A stretch of DNA of 64,000 nt, taken from Streptomyces sp. TLI_235 (GTDB lineage Bacteria > Actinomycetota > Actinomycetes > Streptomycetales > Streptomycetaceae). The translations under genes and the position numbers were made by a program. Of the stretch, positions 1-6,948 are shown one piece after another; the first letter of the stretch is position 1, and each line of letters opens with the position of its first letter. Under the pieces are notes generated by a model. That model was given only the letters and a program-made list of their open reading frames with translations. It searched no databases and had not been told where the DNA came from. The DNA lies in the NCBI GenBank assembly GCA_002300355.1, contig NSGV01000001.1, forward strand, positions 1,054,001 through 1,118,000, read 5' to 3'.

Positions 1-710
1 AGCGGCTCGGGCGGGCTGTCGTCGGCGCCGCGGGCGGAGCTGGCGCCGAGGTCCTGGGCGAGCCGGCGGGCGTCCGCGGAGCGGGTGAGGACGTGGACCC
101 GGGCCCCGCGGGCCAGCGCCAGCTGGGCGGTCAGGTGCGCGGACGCCCCGAAGCCGTAGAGGCCGAGGCGGCCGCCGGGCGGGAGTTCGGCGCGTTCCAG
201 CGCGCGGTAGCCGATGATGCCCGCGCACAGCAGCGGGGCGAGTTCCTCGTCGGAGGGACCCTCGGGCAGCCGGTAGACGTAGTCGGCGTCGACCACGGCA
301 TGGCCGGCGTAGCCGCCGGGCACGTCCCAGCCGGTGTAGCGGGAGTCCGGGCAGAGGTTCTCGCGCCCGGACAGGCAGTACCGGCAGACACCGCACGTCC
401 CGGCCAGCCACGCCGCGCCGACCCGGTCCCCCGCGGCGAAGCCCTCCGCCTGCGGCCCGGCGCGCACCACCCGGCCCACGATCTCGTGGCCCGGCGGGCA
501 GCCCGGCAGGTGGGGGGCGAGGTCGCCCTCGGCGAGGTGCAGGTCCGTCCGGCAGACCCCGCAGGCCCGGACCTCCAGCAGCAGCCCGCGCGGGCCGAGC
601 GGCTCCAGCGGCCGTTCCACCCGGCGCAGCGGGCGGTCGGCGGCAGGGGCGGGGTGGTCGACGACCCAGGCGGTGGTGGTCCCGGTGCTCGTCCCGGTAT
701 CGGCAGCCAT
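1..710 (-). CDS. Zinc-dependent alcohol dehydrogenase, 3' end cut by window edge
   Basis: Medium-chain zinc alcohol dehydrogenase that would oxidise primary alcohols with NAD(P)+ in the cytoplasm. Reading leftward from the ATG at 708-710, the catalytic zinc ligands are Cys53 (in CGVCRTDLH) with His74-Glu75 (PPGHE). The structural zinc loop has Cys105, Cys108, Cys111 and Cys119. The start of the Rossmann domain ([17 protein letters not shown]) lies near residue 175. The reading frame leaves the window after about 236 codons, so roughly the last third of a normal 330-350 residue protein is missing from view. It diverges from the membrane-protein gene at 1074. Family call is firm; the true substrate is not known. 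Confidence 0.88.
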   Translation of the reverse strand, partial: MAADTGTSTGTTTAWVVDHPAPAADRPLRRVERPLEPLGPRGLLLEVRACGVCRTDLHLAEGDLAPHLPGCPPGHEIVGRVVRAGPQAEGFAAGDRVGAAWLAGTCGVCRYCLSGRENLCPDSRYTGWDVPGGYAGHAVVDADYVYRLPEGPSDEELAPLLCAGIIGYRALERAELPPGGRLGLYGFGASAHLTAQLALARGARVHVLTRSADARRLAQDLGASSARGADDSPPEP

Positions 711-1073
711 CGGCTGTGGCCTCCCGTCGGCACGGCCTCCCGGCTCGGCGGCCGGGCGGCGGACAGGGTGCGGCTTCCGCCTCCAGCATGCACCGCCGCC
801 GCGGGCCGGGCAGCCGTGCGGCGACGGGCGCAGCGGGCGGGCGGCGGGTGCGGCGGGCGGGCGGCGGGTGCGGCCGTGGAGCGAGAGGAGCCTGCACCGC
901 CCGTGCGGAGCCACCCTCATGTGCCCTGAGTGACCGCCGGCGGCGGTGTCGGTGGTCGCCGCAGGTGGGAGTGGGCCGAGCGGGGGTGCTCGTGGCAGGG
1001 TGCGCGTGGCGGGGTGCCGGTGGGGCCGGTTGGAGAGACGCTTGAGTCCGAAGCCGGCGGTAGGAGGCGTACT
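711..1073. other. Divergent intergenic region, 363 bp
   Basis: No convincing gene is seen here. The region separates the divergent alcohol dehydrogenase and membrane-protein genes, so promoters for both should lie in it. It is extremely G-rich on the + strand and holds a perfect 20-bp tandem duplication at 833-872. No clear -35/-10 pair could be picked by eye. Confidence 0.6.
833..872. repeat. Perfect 20-bp tandem duplication
   Basis: Two identical adjacent 20-bp units run 833-852 and 853-872, made almost entirely of G and C (core GGGCGGGCGGCGGGTG). It lies in a divergent promoter region. Slippage in G-rich DNA is the simplest origin. Confidence 0.8.
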
Positions 1074-1727
1074 ATGCGCACCCACTTCCCCGGCCGCTGC
1101 GGGCATGCCCGGTGGCGGCGCCTGGTGGTGCATCTGCGGCTTGCGGTCGGCGCGAACGCCGGGCCGCTGTGGCGGCCGGTGGACCGGTCGCGCAGTCGTG
1201 CCCTGTTGGCGGCGTGGCTGGCCGTGGTGATGGCGGCGGTCGGCGCGGGGGCGGCGGCGCTGCTGCTGTACTGGTCGGCGCAGCACGACGCGGCGCAGGC
1301 GGCGGCCCGGCTGCACCGGGTGCCGGCGGTGGTCCGCAGTGAGCCGCAGCAGGCGGATCTGAGCGCCTCGGGTGCGCCGGCGGGCGGCTACCGGGCGATG
1401 GCGACGTGGACGTATCCGGCCGGACACACGGTGACGGAGGAGGCGGCGGTGCCGAGTTCGGCCGGGCCGGGTTCGAAGGTCCAGGTGTGGGTGGACAACG
1501 CGGGGCGGGCCACGGCCGGGCCGCGGTCCACCTCGGACATCGTGGCGACCACCGGGTTCATCGTGCTGGGCGGCTGGGCGGGCGCGGCGCTGGCCTGCGC
1601 CGTCGGCTACAGCGTGCGGCGCAGCCGGCTGCAGCGCAGGGCCGAGGAGGAGTGGCAGACCGACTGGGCGGTGGTCGAGCCGACCTGGACGGGCCGCGCG
1701 GGCGGCCGCAACGGCTCCGACGCGTAG
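1074..1727 (+). CDS. Two-helix membrane protein resembling the Rv1733c family
   Basis: Encodes about 217 residues. An AGGAGG ribosome binding site at 1062-1067, six bases before the ATG at 1074, decides the start over upstream in-frame codons. The N-terminus is basic, followed by a membrane segment around residues 43-63, an extracytoplasmic region of roughly 95 residues, a second membrane segment around 160-180, and an acidic/basic cytoplasmic tail. The layout and the [14 protein letters not shown] motif before helix 1 resemble actinobacterial Rv1733c-type proteins, whose function is unknown. It ends just before a strong convergent terminator. Confidence 0.75.
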   Translation: MRTHFPGRCGHARWRRLVVHLRLAVGANAGPLWRPVDRSRSRALLAAWLAVVMAAVGAGAAALLLYWSAQHDAAQAAARLHRVPAVVRSEPQQADLSASGAPAGGYRAMATWTYPAGHTVTEEAAVPSSAGPGSKVQVWVDNAGRATAGPRSTSDIVATTGFIVLGGWAGAALACAVGYSVRRSRLQRRAEEEWQTDWAVVEPTWTGRAGGRNGSDA

Positions 1728-1775
1728 CCGTGGCCTGATCGCCGGCCCGGTCGGCGTGCCGTCCCGGGTACGGGG

Positions 1776-1816
1776 CCCCGGCGGGCCCGTGGCGTGTGGC
1801 CGCGGGCCCGCCGGGG
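1776..1816. terminator. Bidirectional hairpin terminator
   Basis: A perfect 14-bp stem (1776-1789 pairs with 1803-1816) closes a 13-nt loop between two convergent genes ending at 1727 and 1827. There is no T-run, as is usual for terminators in high-GC actinobacteria. Confidence 0.85.
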
Positions 1817-1826
1817 CGGTGGTCGG

Positions 1827-2522
1827 TCAGTTGATGTGGACGGCGGGGCTGCCGGGCAGGCTGGAGTCGGTGACGGGGCCGTAGGTGGCGGAGAAGTAGC
1901 CGTCGGCGGGGCACAGGCCGGAGCCGCCGCTCTTGGCGAAGTGCTCGTTGTGGAACGCGAGGCTGTGGGCGGTGTTGTCGGCGGTGCCGGTGAACGCGCC
2001 GCTGAGCTGGTAGGTGCAGGTGATGGTGCCGAACCAGGTGGCGAGCACGGCGTTCGCCTGGATCGGTCCGGCCGCGCCGGGCGTGAGGGTGACGGGGAGG
2101 CCCGCGCCGTCGTCGACCGCGACGGTGTACGGGAGGTTGCCGACGGTGAGGCTCTTCACCGAGGTGACGCCGGTGACGTTGCTGGTGCAGGAGCCGAAGG
2201 CCATGCCGGTGAGGGCTTCGGTGGCGGTGCCGGGTGCGGCGGGGTTGCTCAGCACCTTGGCGGTGAACTGCGAGGTGGCGCAGGTGACCCCGGTGGTGCT
2301 GGTGGCGGTGGAGTAGAAGGTGGCCCGGGTGCCGGTGGCGAGCGGTGCGGCGAGCGCGTCGCCCTCCGCGACCGCGGCGCCGTCGGCGCCTCCGGCGGTG
2401 AGGACCGGGACGGCGGCGGCCGTCCCGGGTGTCGCGGCGGCGGGGACGGCCGGGGCGGCGGCAGCGGCGCAGGCCGCGAGGACGGCGGCGGCGAGCAGGG
2501 CAGGGCGGCTGGACGGTCGCAT
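1827..2522 (-). CDS. Small secreted protein of unknown function
   Basis: Encodes 231 residues starting at the ATG at 2520-2522, preceded by a GAGGAAGAGG ribosome binding site. The first 30 residues form a classical Sec signal peptide: MRPSSRP, a long Ala/Leu core, then AAA cleavage candidates. The mature part is rich in Thr, Ser, Ala and Gly with four well spaced cysteines (CATS, SCTS, TCTY, LCPA), suggesting two disulfides in a beta-rich extracellular domain. No catalytic motif was recognised. A sigma70-type promoter is visible upstream at 2607-2635. Similar signal-peptide proteins are common in Streptomyces, but no function can be assigned. Confidence 0.75.
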   Translation of the reverse strand: MRPSSRPALLAAAVLAACAAAAAPAVPAAATPGTAAAVPVLTAGGADGAAVAEGDALAAPLATGTRATFYSTATSTTGVTCATSQFTAKVLSNPAAPGTATEALTGMAFGSCTSNVTGVTSVKSLTVGNLPYTVAVDDGAGLPVTLTPGAAGPIQANAVLATWFGTITCTYQLSGAFTGTADNTAHSLAFHNEHFAKSGGSGLCPADGYFSATYGPVTDSSLPGSPAVHIN

Positions 2523-2606
2523 GGGTGGGCCTCTTCCTCGGTGAGGGGTTCGAGAAGACGCACGTTCGCCGCTCCGGGCAGGTCGGGGGCGCCGGAGCTC
2601 CTTTCT

Positions 2607-2635
2607 CTTGTAGATCTGTGGCGGTACACCGTCAA
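2607..2635 (-). promoter_or_regulatory. Housekeeping-type promoter for the secreted protein gene
   Basis: On the minus strand TTGACG (2635-2630) is followed after exactly 17 bp by TACAAG (2612-2607). This is close to the actinobacterial HrdB consensus and lies 85 bp before the start codon at 2522. Confidence 0.6.
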
Positions 2636-2650
2636 TACACTGCGCAGAAC

Positions 2651-2671
2651 TTGCTGACGATTCGTCAACAA
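2651..2671. promoter_or_regulatory. Inverted repeat, candidate operator
   Basis: TTGCTGACGA at 2651-2660 mirrors TCGTCAACAA at 2662-2671 around one central base, with a single mismatch. It lies between two divergent genes, just upstream of the minus-strand -35 box. It looks like a dimeric repressor site, but the regulator is unknown. Confidence 0.4.
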
Positions 2672-2858
2672 GAGCCGTGGGCCCGGGCCGCCGAAAAAGC
2701 CGCTGAGGCACCCTCCGGCGGTCTGCTACCGTCGTCCGGCCGGCCGCGGGACTCCGGTGCGACTTCCGGAAGGCGCCTCTACAGCGATAATTCGCAGCTC
2801 GTGCCCCCATTCCCCGGCCGGCCTCCACATCGACGAGGCACCGACGAGGGGCTGGGCC

Positions 2859-4328
2859 ATGGAGACCCTGGGTGATCTGGTCGCCGCCGAGGACGTGCTG
2901 CTGTTCGTGAACGCGGCGGTGACGGCGACCGGCCAGCGGGAGTTCCACGCGGACGCGGCCGAGCAACGCCTCTCGCTGGACTTCCTGCACGCCTACATGC
3001 TGGGCAACTACCGCGAGTTGTACGCCGCGGTGCTGGCGCTGGACGTGAACGACCACAATGCGGCGCTGATCGTGCGCCGACTGCTGGAGTCCGCCCGGGA
3101 CGCCACCGCGGAGCAGCGCCGTACCGAGGGCAGGCTGATCGCGCGACGCCTGGCGCTGATGCCGCCGCAGCGGGTGTACCGGCTGTTCGGCGAGCTGCGC
3201 CGGGCCGGGGTGAACAACCGGCGGACGCGGGCGCTGATCCGGGACTGGATCGCGGCGCGGCCGGACCCGGCGCTGGACGCGGTGAAGTACCGGGGCGGCT
3301 TCCGCACGGCGCTGCGGCACGCGCACCTGGCCCCGCCCGGCCCCGAACTGGGCGACTTCGCCTTCCGCGGCACGTCGGACACGCGGAACGGGCACTTCGG
3401 GACGCCGCTGCTGGACGCCTGGCGGCGCGCGCACTACCAGAAGTCGGCGGTGTACGAGCTGCCGTACACCGTCGCGGAGGGGTTCGCGGCGAAGCACGGC
3501 ATCCCGCGGGCGGCCTTCCTGGAGCGGATCGCTCCGCGGATGACCCGGCTGGAGCGGCTGCGGCTGCAGGAGTCGGCGCGCGAGGCCGGGGCGTCGGCGG
3601 TGGCGGCGGATCTGACCCGGATGCCGCTGACCCGGCTGGCCGGCTACGTGCTGGGCCTGCCGGTGGCGGATCGGGTGGCCCGGCGGGCCGAGCTGACCGC
3701 GGCGCTGGAGGCCGCGGCCCGGCGGACGGCGGGCGCCCGCGCGGGCAGCTGGGGCCGGGTGGCGGCGGTGCTGGACGACAGCTTCTCCTCGTACGGCTCC
3801 GGGCAGAAGCGGCGCCGGCCGCTGGCGGTGGCGCTGGCCTGCCACCATCTGCTGGCGGTGCTGGCCGGGGAGTACTCGGCGCTGTGGACCTCGGGCCGCA
3901 CGGACGCGCTGCTGGCCCGGCCGTCCGGGGCGACCCCGCTCGGCCGGCGGATCCTGGACGCCCTGGAGACCGGCCCCGAGCAGCTGGTCGTCGTCTCGGA
4001 CGGCTGGGACAACGCCCCGCCCGGGCTGGCCGCCGAGGTGCTGCGGGTGTGGCGCACCCGGCTGGACCCGGACGGGGCGACCCGGATCGTGCACCTCAGC
4101 CCGGTCTGGGACGCGGACGGCTTCGACGTGCGCCGGCTCGCACCGGGGGTGCCGACCGCGGGTATCCGGGACGCCGAGGACCTGGTGCCGCTGGTGGGGA
4201 TCGCCCGCTTCGCGGAGGGCCGCACCGGCCTGGCCGAGCTGACCGCGTACCTGGCCGAGCGGACGGCGGCCTTCCTGGCGGCCGGCGGCGCGGTGCACGG
4301 GCACCACGACGGGGAGGGACCCCGATGA
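2859..4328 (+). CDS. TROVE-like / vWA-domain protein (Ro60-type architecture)
   Basis: Encodes 489 residues from the ATG at 2859, which has a GAGGGG ribosome binding site; an upstream in-frame start would add 34 residues without similarity. The helical N-terminal two thirds (about 1-290) resembles the TROVE repeat module, including LPYTVAEGFAAKHGIP followed by FLERIAPRMT. The C-terminal part (about 300-470) is a von Willebrand A fold: the metal-site motif DDSFS at 306-310, a Thr in SGATPLG, and Asp381 in VVVSDGWDN. Ro60 proteins with this architecture bind Y RNAs and misfolded RNAs. The stop overlaps the next start (ATGA), so the pair is translationally coupled. RNA binding is inferred from the fold only. 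Confidence 0.65.
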   Translation: METLGDLVAAEDVLLFVNAAVTATGQREFHADAAEQRLSLDFLHAYMLGNYRELYAAVLALDVNDHNAALIVRRLLESARDATAEQRRTEGRLIARRLALMPPQRVYRLFGELRRAGVNNRRTRALIRDWIAARPDPALDAVKYRGGFRTALRHAHLAPPGPELGDFAFRGTSDTRNGHFGTPLLDAWRRAHYQKSAVYELPYTVAEGFAAKHGIPRAAFLERIAPRMTRLERLRLQESAREAGASAVAADLTRMPLTRLAGYVLGLPVADRVARRAELTAALEAAARRTAGARAGSWGRVAAVLDDSFSSYGSGQKRRRPLAVALACHHLLAVLAGEYSALWTSGRTDALLARPSGATPLGRRILDALETGPEQLVVVSDGWDNAPPGLAAEVLRVWRTRLDPDGATRIVHLSPVWDADGFDVRRLAPGVPTAGIRDAEDLVPLVGIARFAEGRTGLAELTAYLAERTAAFLAAGGAVHGHHDGEGPR

Positions 4329-5497
4329 GCACGCTGGACCTGACCGGCCTGGCCACCGGCCCCGCCCAGGTGTGGGGCGGGGTGCGGCTGGTGCCGCTGC
4401 TGCGCGAGGATCCGGTCGTCGACCTGCGGCTGCACCGCCGGGTGTACGGGGACGCGTACACGCCGGTGTCGCTGGGCCCCCGCACCGACTACGTGTCCTA
4501 TGTGCCGCACGGCTTCGTCGCGGACTGGACGGACGACGGTTCCGCGGCCGCGTACGGCACCTCGCTGGGCGAGCAGCCGCCGGCGCGCGTCCCGGTGCGC
4601 CCGCACCGGCGGACGGCCCGCCGGGAGGGTTCGAACCGGCTGCGGTTCCTGCCGCTGCACCTGGCCCTGGAGGGCTATCTGGCGCTGCACTTCGGCGGGC
4701 CGACGATCGTGTGGGAGGAGTGGTCGCAGCGGGCGGTGCGGGCCGGCCTCTCGCCGCGGGCCGAGGAGGCGTACCGGGGTGCCGAGGTGCGCGGACTGGC
4801 GGACGCGCTGCGGGTGTTCGAGATCCACCGCGGGCAGTGCGGGGTGCTGGTGTACACCGCGGACGCCCTGGCGGCGGCCTTCGCGGTGCCGCATCCGGAG
4901 GACTACCGGGCGCTGCACCCGACCCTGGTGCACGACCTGTTCGGCGAGTTGATCCACCACTACGCCCTGCTGTCGGCCCCGGTGCCGGACTTCCGGGCGA
5001 GCATCCCGGGCCCGGGCGTCCGCACGCCGACCGACCTGCGGGCGGCGGTGGAGGAACAGGAGAGGGCCTGGGCGGAGTTCCACGACGGCACGATGGCGGC
5101 GGGCCTGCTCGCCGCAGAGCTGCGCATCCGGCCGGTGCGGCGGATGGGACGGTTCACCCTGGGACGGTTCCTGCCGGAGTTCCGGCCCGGCCGGGAGAAC
5201 CACATCGGCGAGACGATCACGGACGAGGACGGTCGGATCGCCTACCTGAAGACCTTCCGGCTCTCCGAGGCGCAGGTGCGGCGCGGCTTCCTGCTGGACA
5301 CGCTGGCCGCGCACGACTGGCACCTGCCGTCGGCGGCGGCCGCGCTGAACGGCACCGAGGCGCAGCTGGGCCTGCGGCTGGAGGCGGCCGGGTTCGGGGC
5401 GCTGCTGCGGCAGGACGTGCTGGACCGCTACCGCAGGGAGGCCCGTTCGGGCGGGCCGGGTCAGTCGGCCGCGAGCCGCCGGCCCTCGTCGAAGTAG
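4325..5497 (+). CDS. ARPP-like domain protein with C-terminal Fis-type HTH
   Basis: Encodes 390 residues; its ATG overlaps the stop of the TROVE/vWA gene. The first 300 residues resemble the ARPP-2 type domains described by comparative genomics in RNA-repair and conflict neighbourhoods, but this assignment is tentative. No signal peptide or membrane segment is present. Residues about 319-370 look like a Fis-family helix-turn-helix (a LLDTLAAHDW helix, then the SAAAALNGTEAQLGLRL turn and recognition helix), as found at the end of sigma54 activators. No AAA+ module accompanies it. The coupling suggests the two proteins work together. The last 37 bp overlap the convergent gene ending at 5461. 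Confidence 0.55.
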   Translation: MSTLDLTGLATGPAQVWGGVRLVPLLREDPVVDLRLHRRVYGDAYTPVSLGPRTDYVSYVPHGFVADWTDDGSAAAYGTSLGEQPPARVPVRPHRRTARREGSNRLRFLPLHLALEGYLALHFGGPTIVWEEWSQRAVRAGLSPRAEEAYRGAEVRGLADALRVFEIHRGQCGVLVYTADALAAAFAVPHPEDYRALHPTLVHDLFGELIHHYALLSAPVPDFRASIPGPGVRTPTDLRAAVEEQERAWAEFHDGTMAAGLLAAELRIRPVRRMGRFTLGRFLPEFRPGRENHIGETITDEDGRIAYLKTFRLSEAQVRRGFLLDTLAAHDWHLPSAAAALNGTEAQLGLRLEAAGFGALLRQDVLDRYRREARSGGPGQSAASRRPSSK

Positions 5498-6084
5498 CGG
5501 GTGAGGGCGTCGGCGCCGCCGAGTTCGCGGACGGTGCGGGCGGCGCCGAACGGGGCGTTCCAGAACGGGCCGGTGCGCGCGGTGTGCGGGCCGACGTAGG
5601 CGTAGGGCTCGGGCTGGTAGGAGTCGCCTGCGGAGACGCCGTAGTTGACCTCGTCGACGGTGATGCCGATGTCGAAGTGCTCGGGCCAGAGCACCGGTTC
5701 CTCGTCCGGGGCGAGGCGGCGCAGCGCGGTGTCGCCGGCGCCGAGGCAGTGGGCGATCCACTGGGCGGCCTGCGGGTCGGTGTCGACGGGGTCGTCGGCG
5801 GCGGCCCCGGAGCCGTCGTGGTAGAGGCCCTCGGGCGGGCCGGGCTGGACACCGACGGCGGCGGCGAGGGCGGCGCAGGTGGTGCGCCGGAGGACGAGGT
5901 GGTGGCCGGGGGCTATCAGTTGGTCGCCGATGACCTGCAGGAACGGCTCGGCGCTGGTGGCGAAGCCGCCGGGGTAGGCCCGCAGTCGGATGGTGCCGCT
6001 CTCCCGGTACTGCGGCCCGGCGAGGACCGTCTCGGCGACGGCGTGCAGGGCCCGGCGGGTGCGGACGATCGTGTCGGTGTCCAT
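5461..6084 (-). CDS. Conserved protein of unknown function
   Basis: Encodes 207 residues from the ATG at 6082-6084. It is soluble, with no signal peptide, and acidic. The protein has a repeatable beta/alpha pattern and a central conserved-looking segment (LWPEHFDIGITVDEVNYGVS) followed by YAYVGPHTARTGPFWNAPFGA, which looks like a ligand-binding or enzymatic core. No named family was recognised with confidence. Its 3' end overlaps that of the ARPP-like gene by 37 bp on the opposite strand, so the two may interfere with each other at the RNA level. Confidence 0.65.
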   Translation of the reverse strand: MDTDTIVRTRRALHAVAETVLAGPQYRESGTIRLRAYPGGFATSAEPFLQVIGDQLIAPGHHLVLRRTTCAALAAAVGVQPGPPEGLYHDGSGAAADDPVDTDPQAAQWIAHCLGAGDTALRRLAPDEEPVLWPEHFDIGITVDEVNYGVSAGDSYQPEPYAYVGPHTARTGPFWNAPFGAARTVRELGGADALTRYFDEGRRLAAD

Positions 6085-6222
6085 GTCTTCATGGTGGCCC
6101 GTGGTGGCAGGGACGGCACAACCCGTCGGCCGTGGCCAGCTGTCGACAGATCGACGAGGCGACTTGTCGCCCTTGTATTCGGCGGGAGACGTCCGGCCCG
6201 GACGCGCGGAGCGGCCCCCGGC

Positions 6223-6253
6223 CTGCGGCGGGCCCGGTGGCGGGGCGCCGCAG
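6223..6253 (-). terminator. Hairpin terminator candidate
   Basis: CTGCGGCG (6223-6230) pairs perfectly with CGCCGCAG (6246-6253) around a 15-nt loop, 40 bp beyond the stop of the gene ending at 6293. Confidence 0.5.
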
Positions 6254-6292
6254 CCGGCCGGCCCGGCACGGCGGTACGTGCCTCAGCGGGCC

Positions 6293-6862
6293 TCAGCGGG
6301 CGGCGCGGCGGCGCCGGAGCAGCAGGGTGCCGGCGGCCGCGGCGGCGGCCAGCACCACCGCGCCGGCGACCGCCCACGTCCAGGCGCTGTCGGAGTCCGC
6401 CGTGGCCTCGGTGGTCCGGACCGGCTCGGCGGAGGCGTCGGCGGACGGGGTGCCGACCGGGGCCACCGGGCCGCTGCTGGGGGCGGTGCCGGGGACGGCG
6501 GTGACGTCGAACTCGGCCTCGCCGCGGCCGAGCGCGGGGAAGCCCGACTCGACGACCACCTTCCAGTGGCCGGGCGGGAGTTGGCGGGCGGTGGTGTAGG
6601 TGCCGGGCTTGTCGGAGACGGCGACCAGCGGCCAGGGACCGACCGCGCGGCCGTCCTGCGCGGTGGCGCTCAGGGTGCCGGCGACCTTCTCGTCCACTGG
6701 GTCGTGGTCGTTCTCCCAGGTGGCGACGGCGGTGAGGTGCCCGTCGGCCAGGCTGGAGACGGTGAAGGCGATGGTGTCGCCGTGGGCGGCAGCGGAGTGG
6801 GCCGTGCCGAGCACGGTCAGGCCGGTGAGGGCGGTGGCGGCGGTGATGGTGCGCAGGCGCAT
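6293..6862 (-). CDS. Secreted, C-terminally anchored protein with CopC/YtkA-like domain
   Basis: Encodes 189 residues from the ATG at 6860-6862. An N-terminal signal peptide ends near AHSAAAHGD. The following 100 residues form a beta-sandwich-like domain with PGTYTTARQLPPGHWKVVVE, a pattern seen in YtkA/FixH/CopC-type extracytoplasmic proteins. A Pro/Ser/Thr linker leads to a membrane segment (TWAVAGAVVLAAAAAAGTLLL) and an Arg-rich end. This is the layout of a surface-displayed protein held by its C-terminus. It lies downstream of the metalloprotease gene, but a strong terminator separates them. Copper or other ligand binding is possible and unproven. Confidence 0.65.
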   Translation of the reverse strand: MRLRTITAATALTGLTVLGTAHSAAAHGDTIAFTVSSLADGHLTAVATWENDHDPVDEKVAGTLSATAQDGRAVGPWPLVAVSDKPGTYTTARQLPPGHWKVVVESGFPALGRGEAEFDVTAVPGTAPSSGPVAPVGTPSADASAEPVRTTEATADSDSAWTWAVAGAVVLAAAAAAGTLLLRRRRAAR

Positions 6863-6899
6863 GACGGTGGCTCCTGGTCGGGCCGGGCGGGACGGGGAC

Positions 6900-6936
6900 G
6901 GCCCGGTGGGGCGGGAGACTCCCGCCCCACCGGGCC
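6900..6936 (-). terminator. Strong hairpin terminator
   Basis: A perfect inverted repeat in which 6900-6917 mirrors 6919-6936 gives a stem of at least 15 bp, 12 bp after the metalloprotease stop codon. This ends transcription before the anchored-protein gene. Confidence 0.85.
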
Positions 6937-6948
6937 CGGGGCGCCTCG

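Larger units (their letters stand above)
2523..2858. other. Divergent intergenic region, 336 bp
   Basis: Separates the secreted-protein gene (minus) and the TROVE-like gene (plus). It contains a readable minus-strand promoter (2607-2635) and a near-perfect inverted repeat (2651-2671). No gene or stable non-coding RNA could be supported. Because Ro60 relatives bind Y RNAs that can be encoded nearby, this gap is worth testing for a transcript. Confidence 0.6.

Noticed and set aside
2540..2575. tRNA-like T-arm (GGGGTTCGAGAAG) hinting at a Y RNA
   Set aside because: The flanking bases do not form the five-pair T stem, and no acceptor or D-arm partner is visible.
2523..4307. Very long open frame on the minus strand running through the secreted-protein gene and antisense to the TROVE-like gene
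   Set aside because: The part beyond the signal peptide is Arg/Pro/Gln-rich, has no motifs and is a codon-bias shadow of the + strand gene; the real start at 2522 has its own ribosome binding site and promoter.
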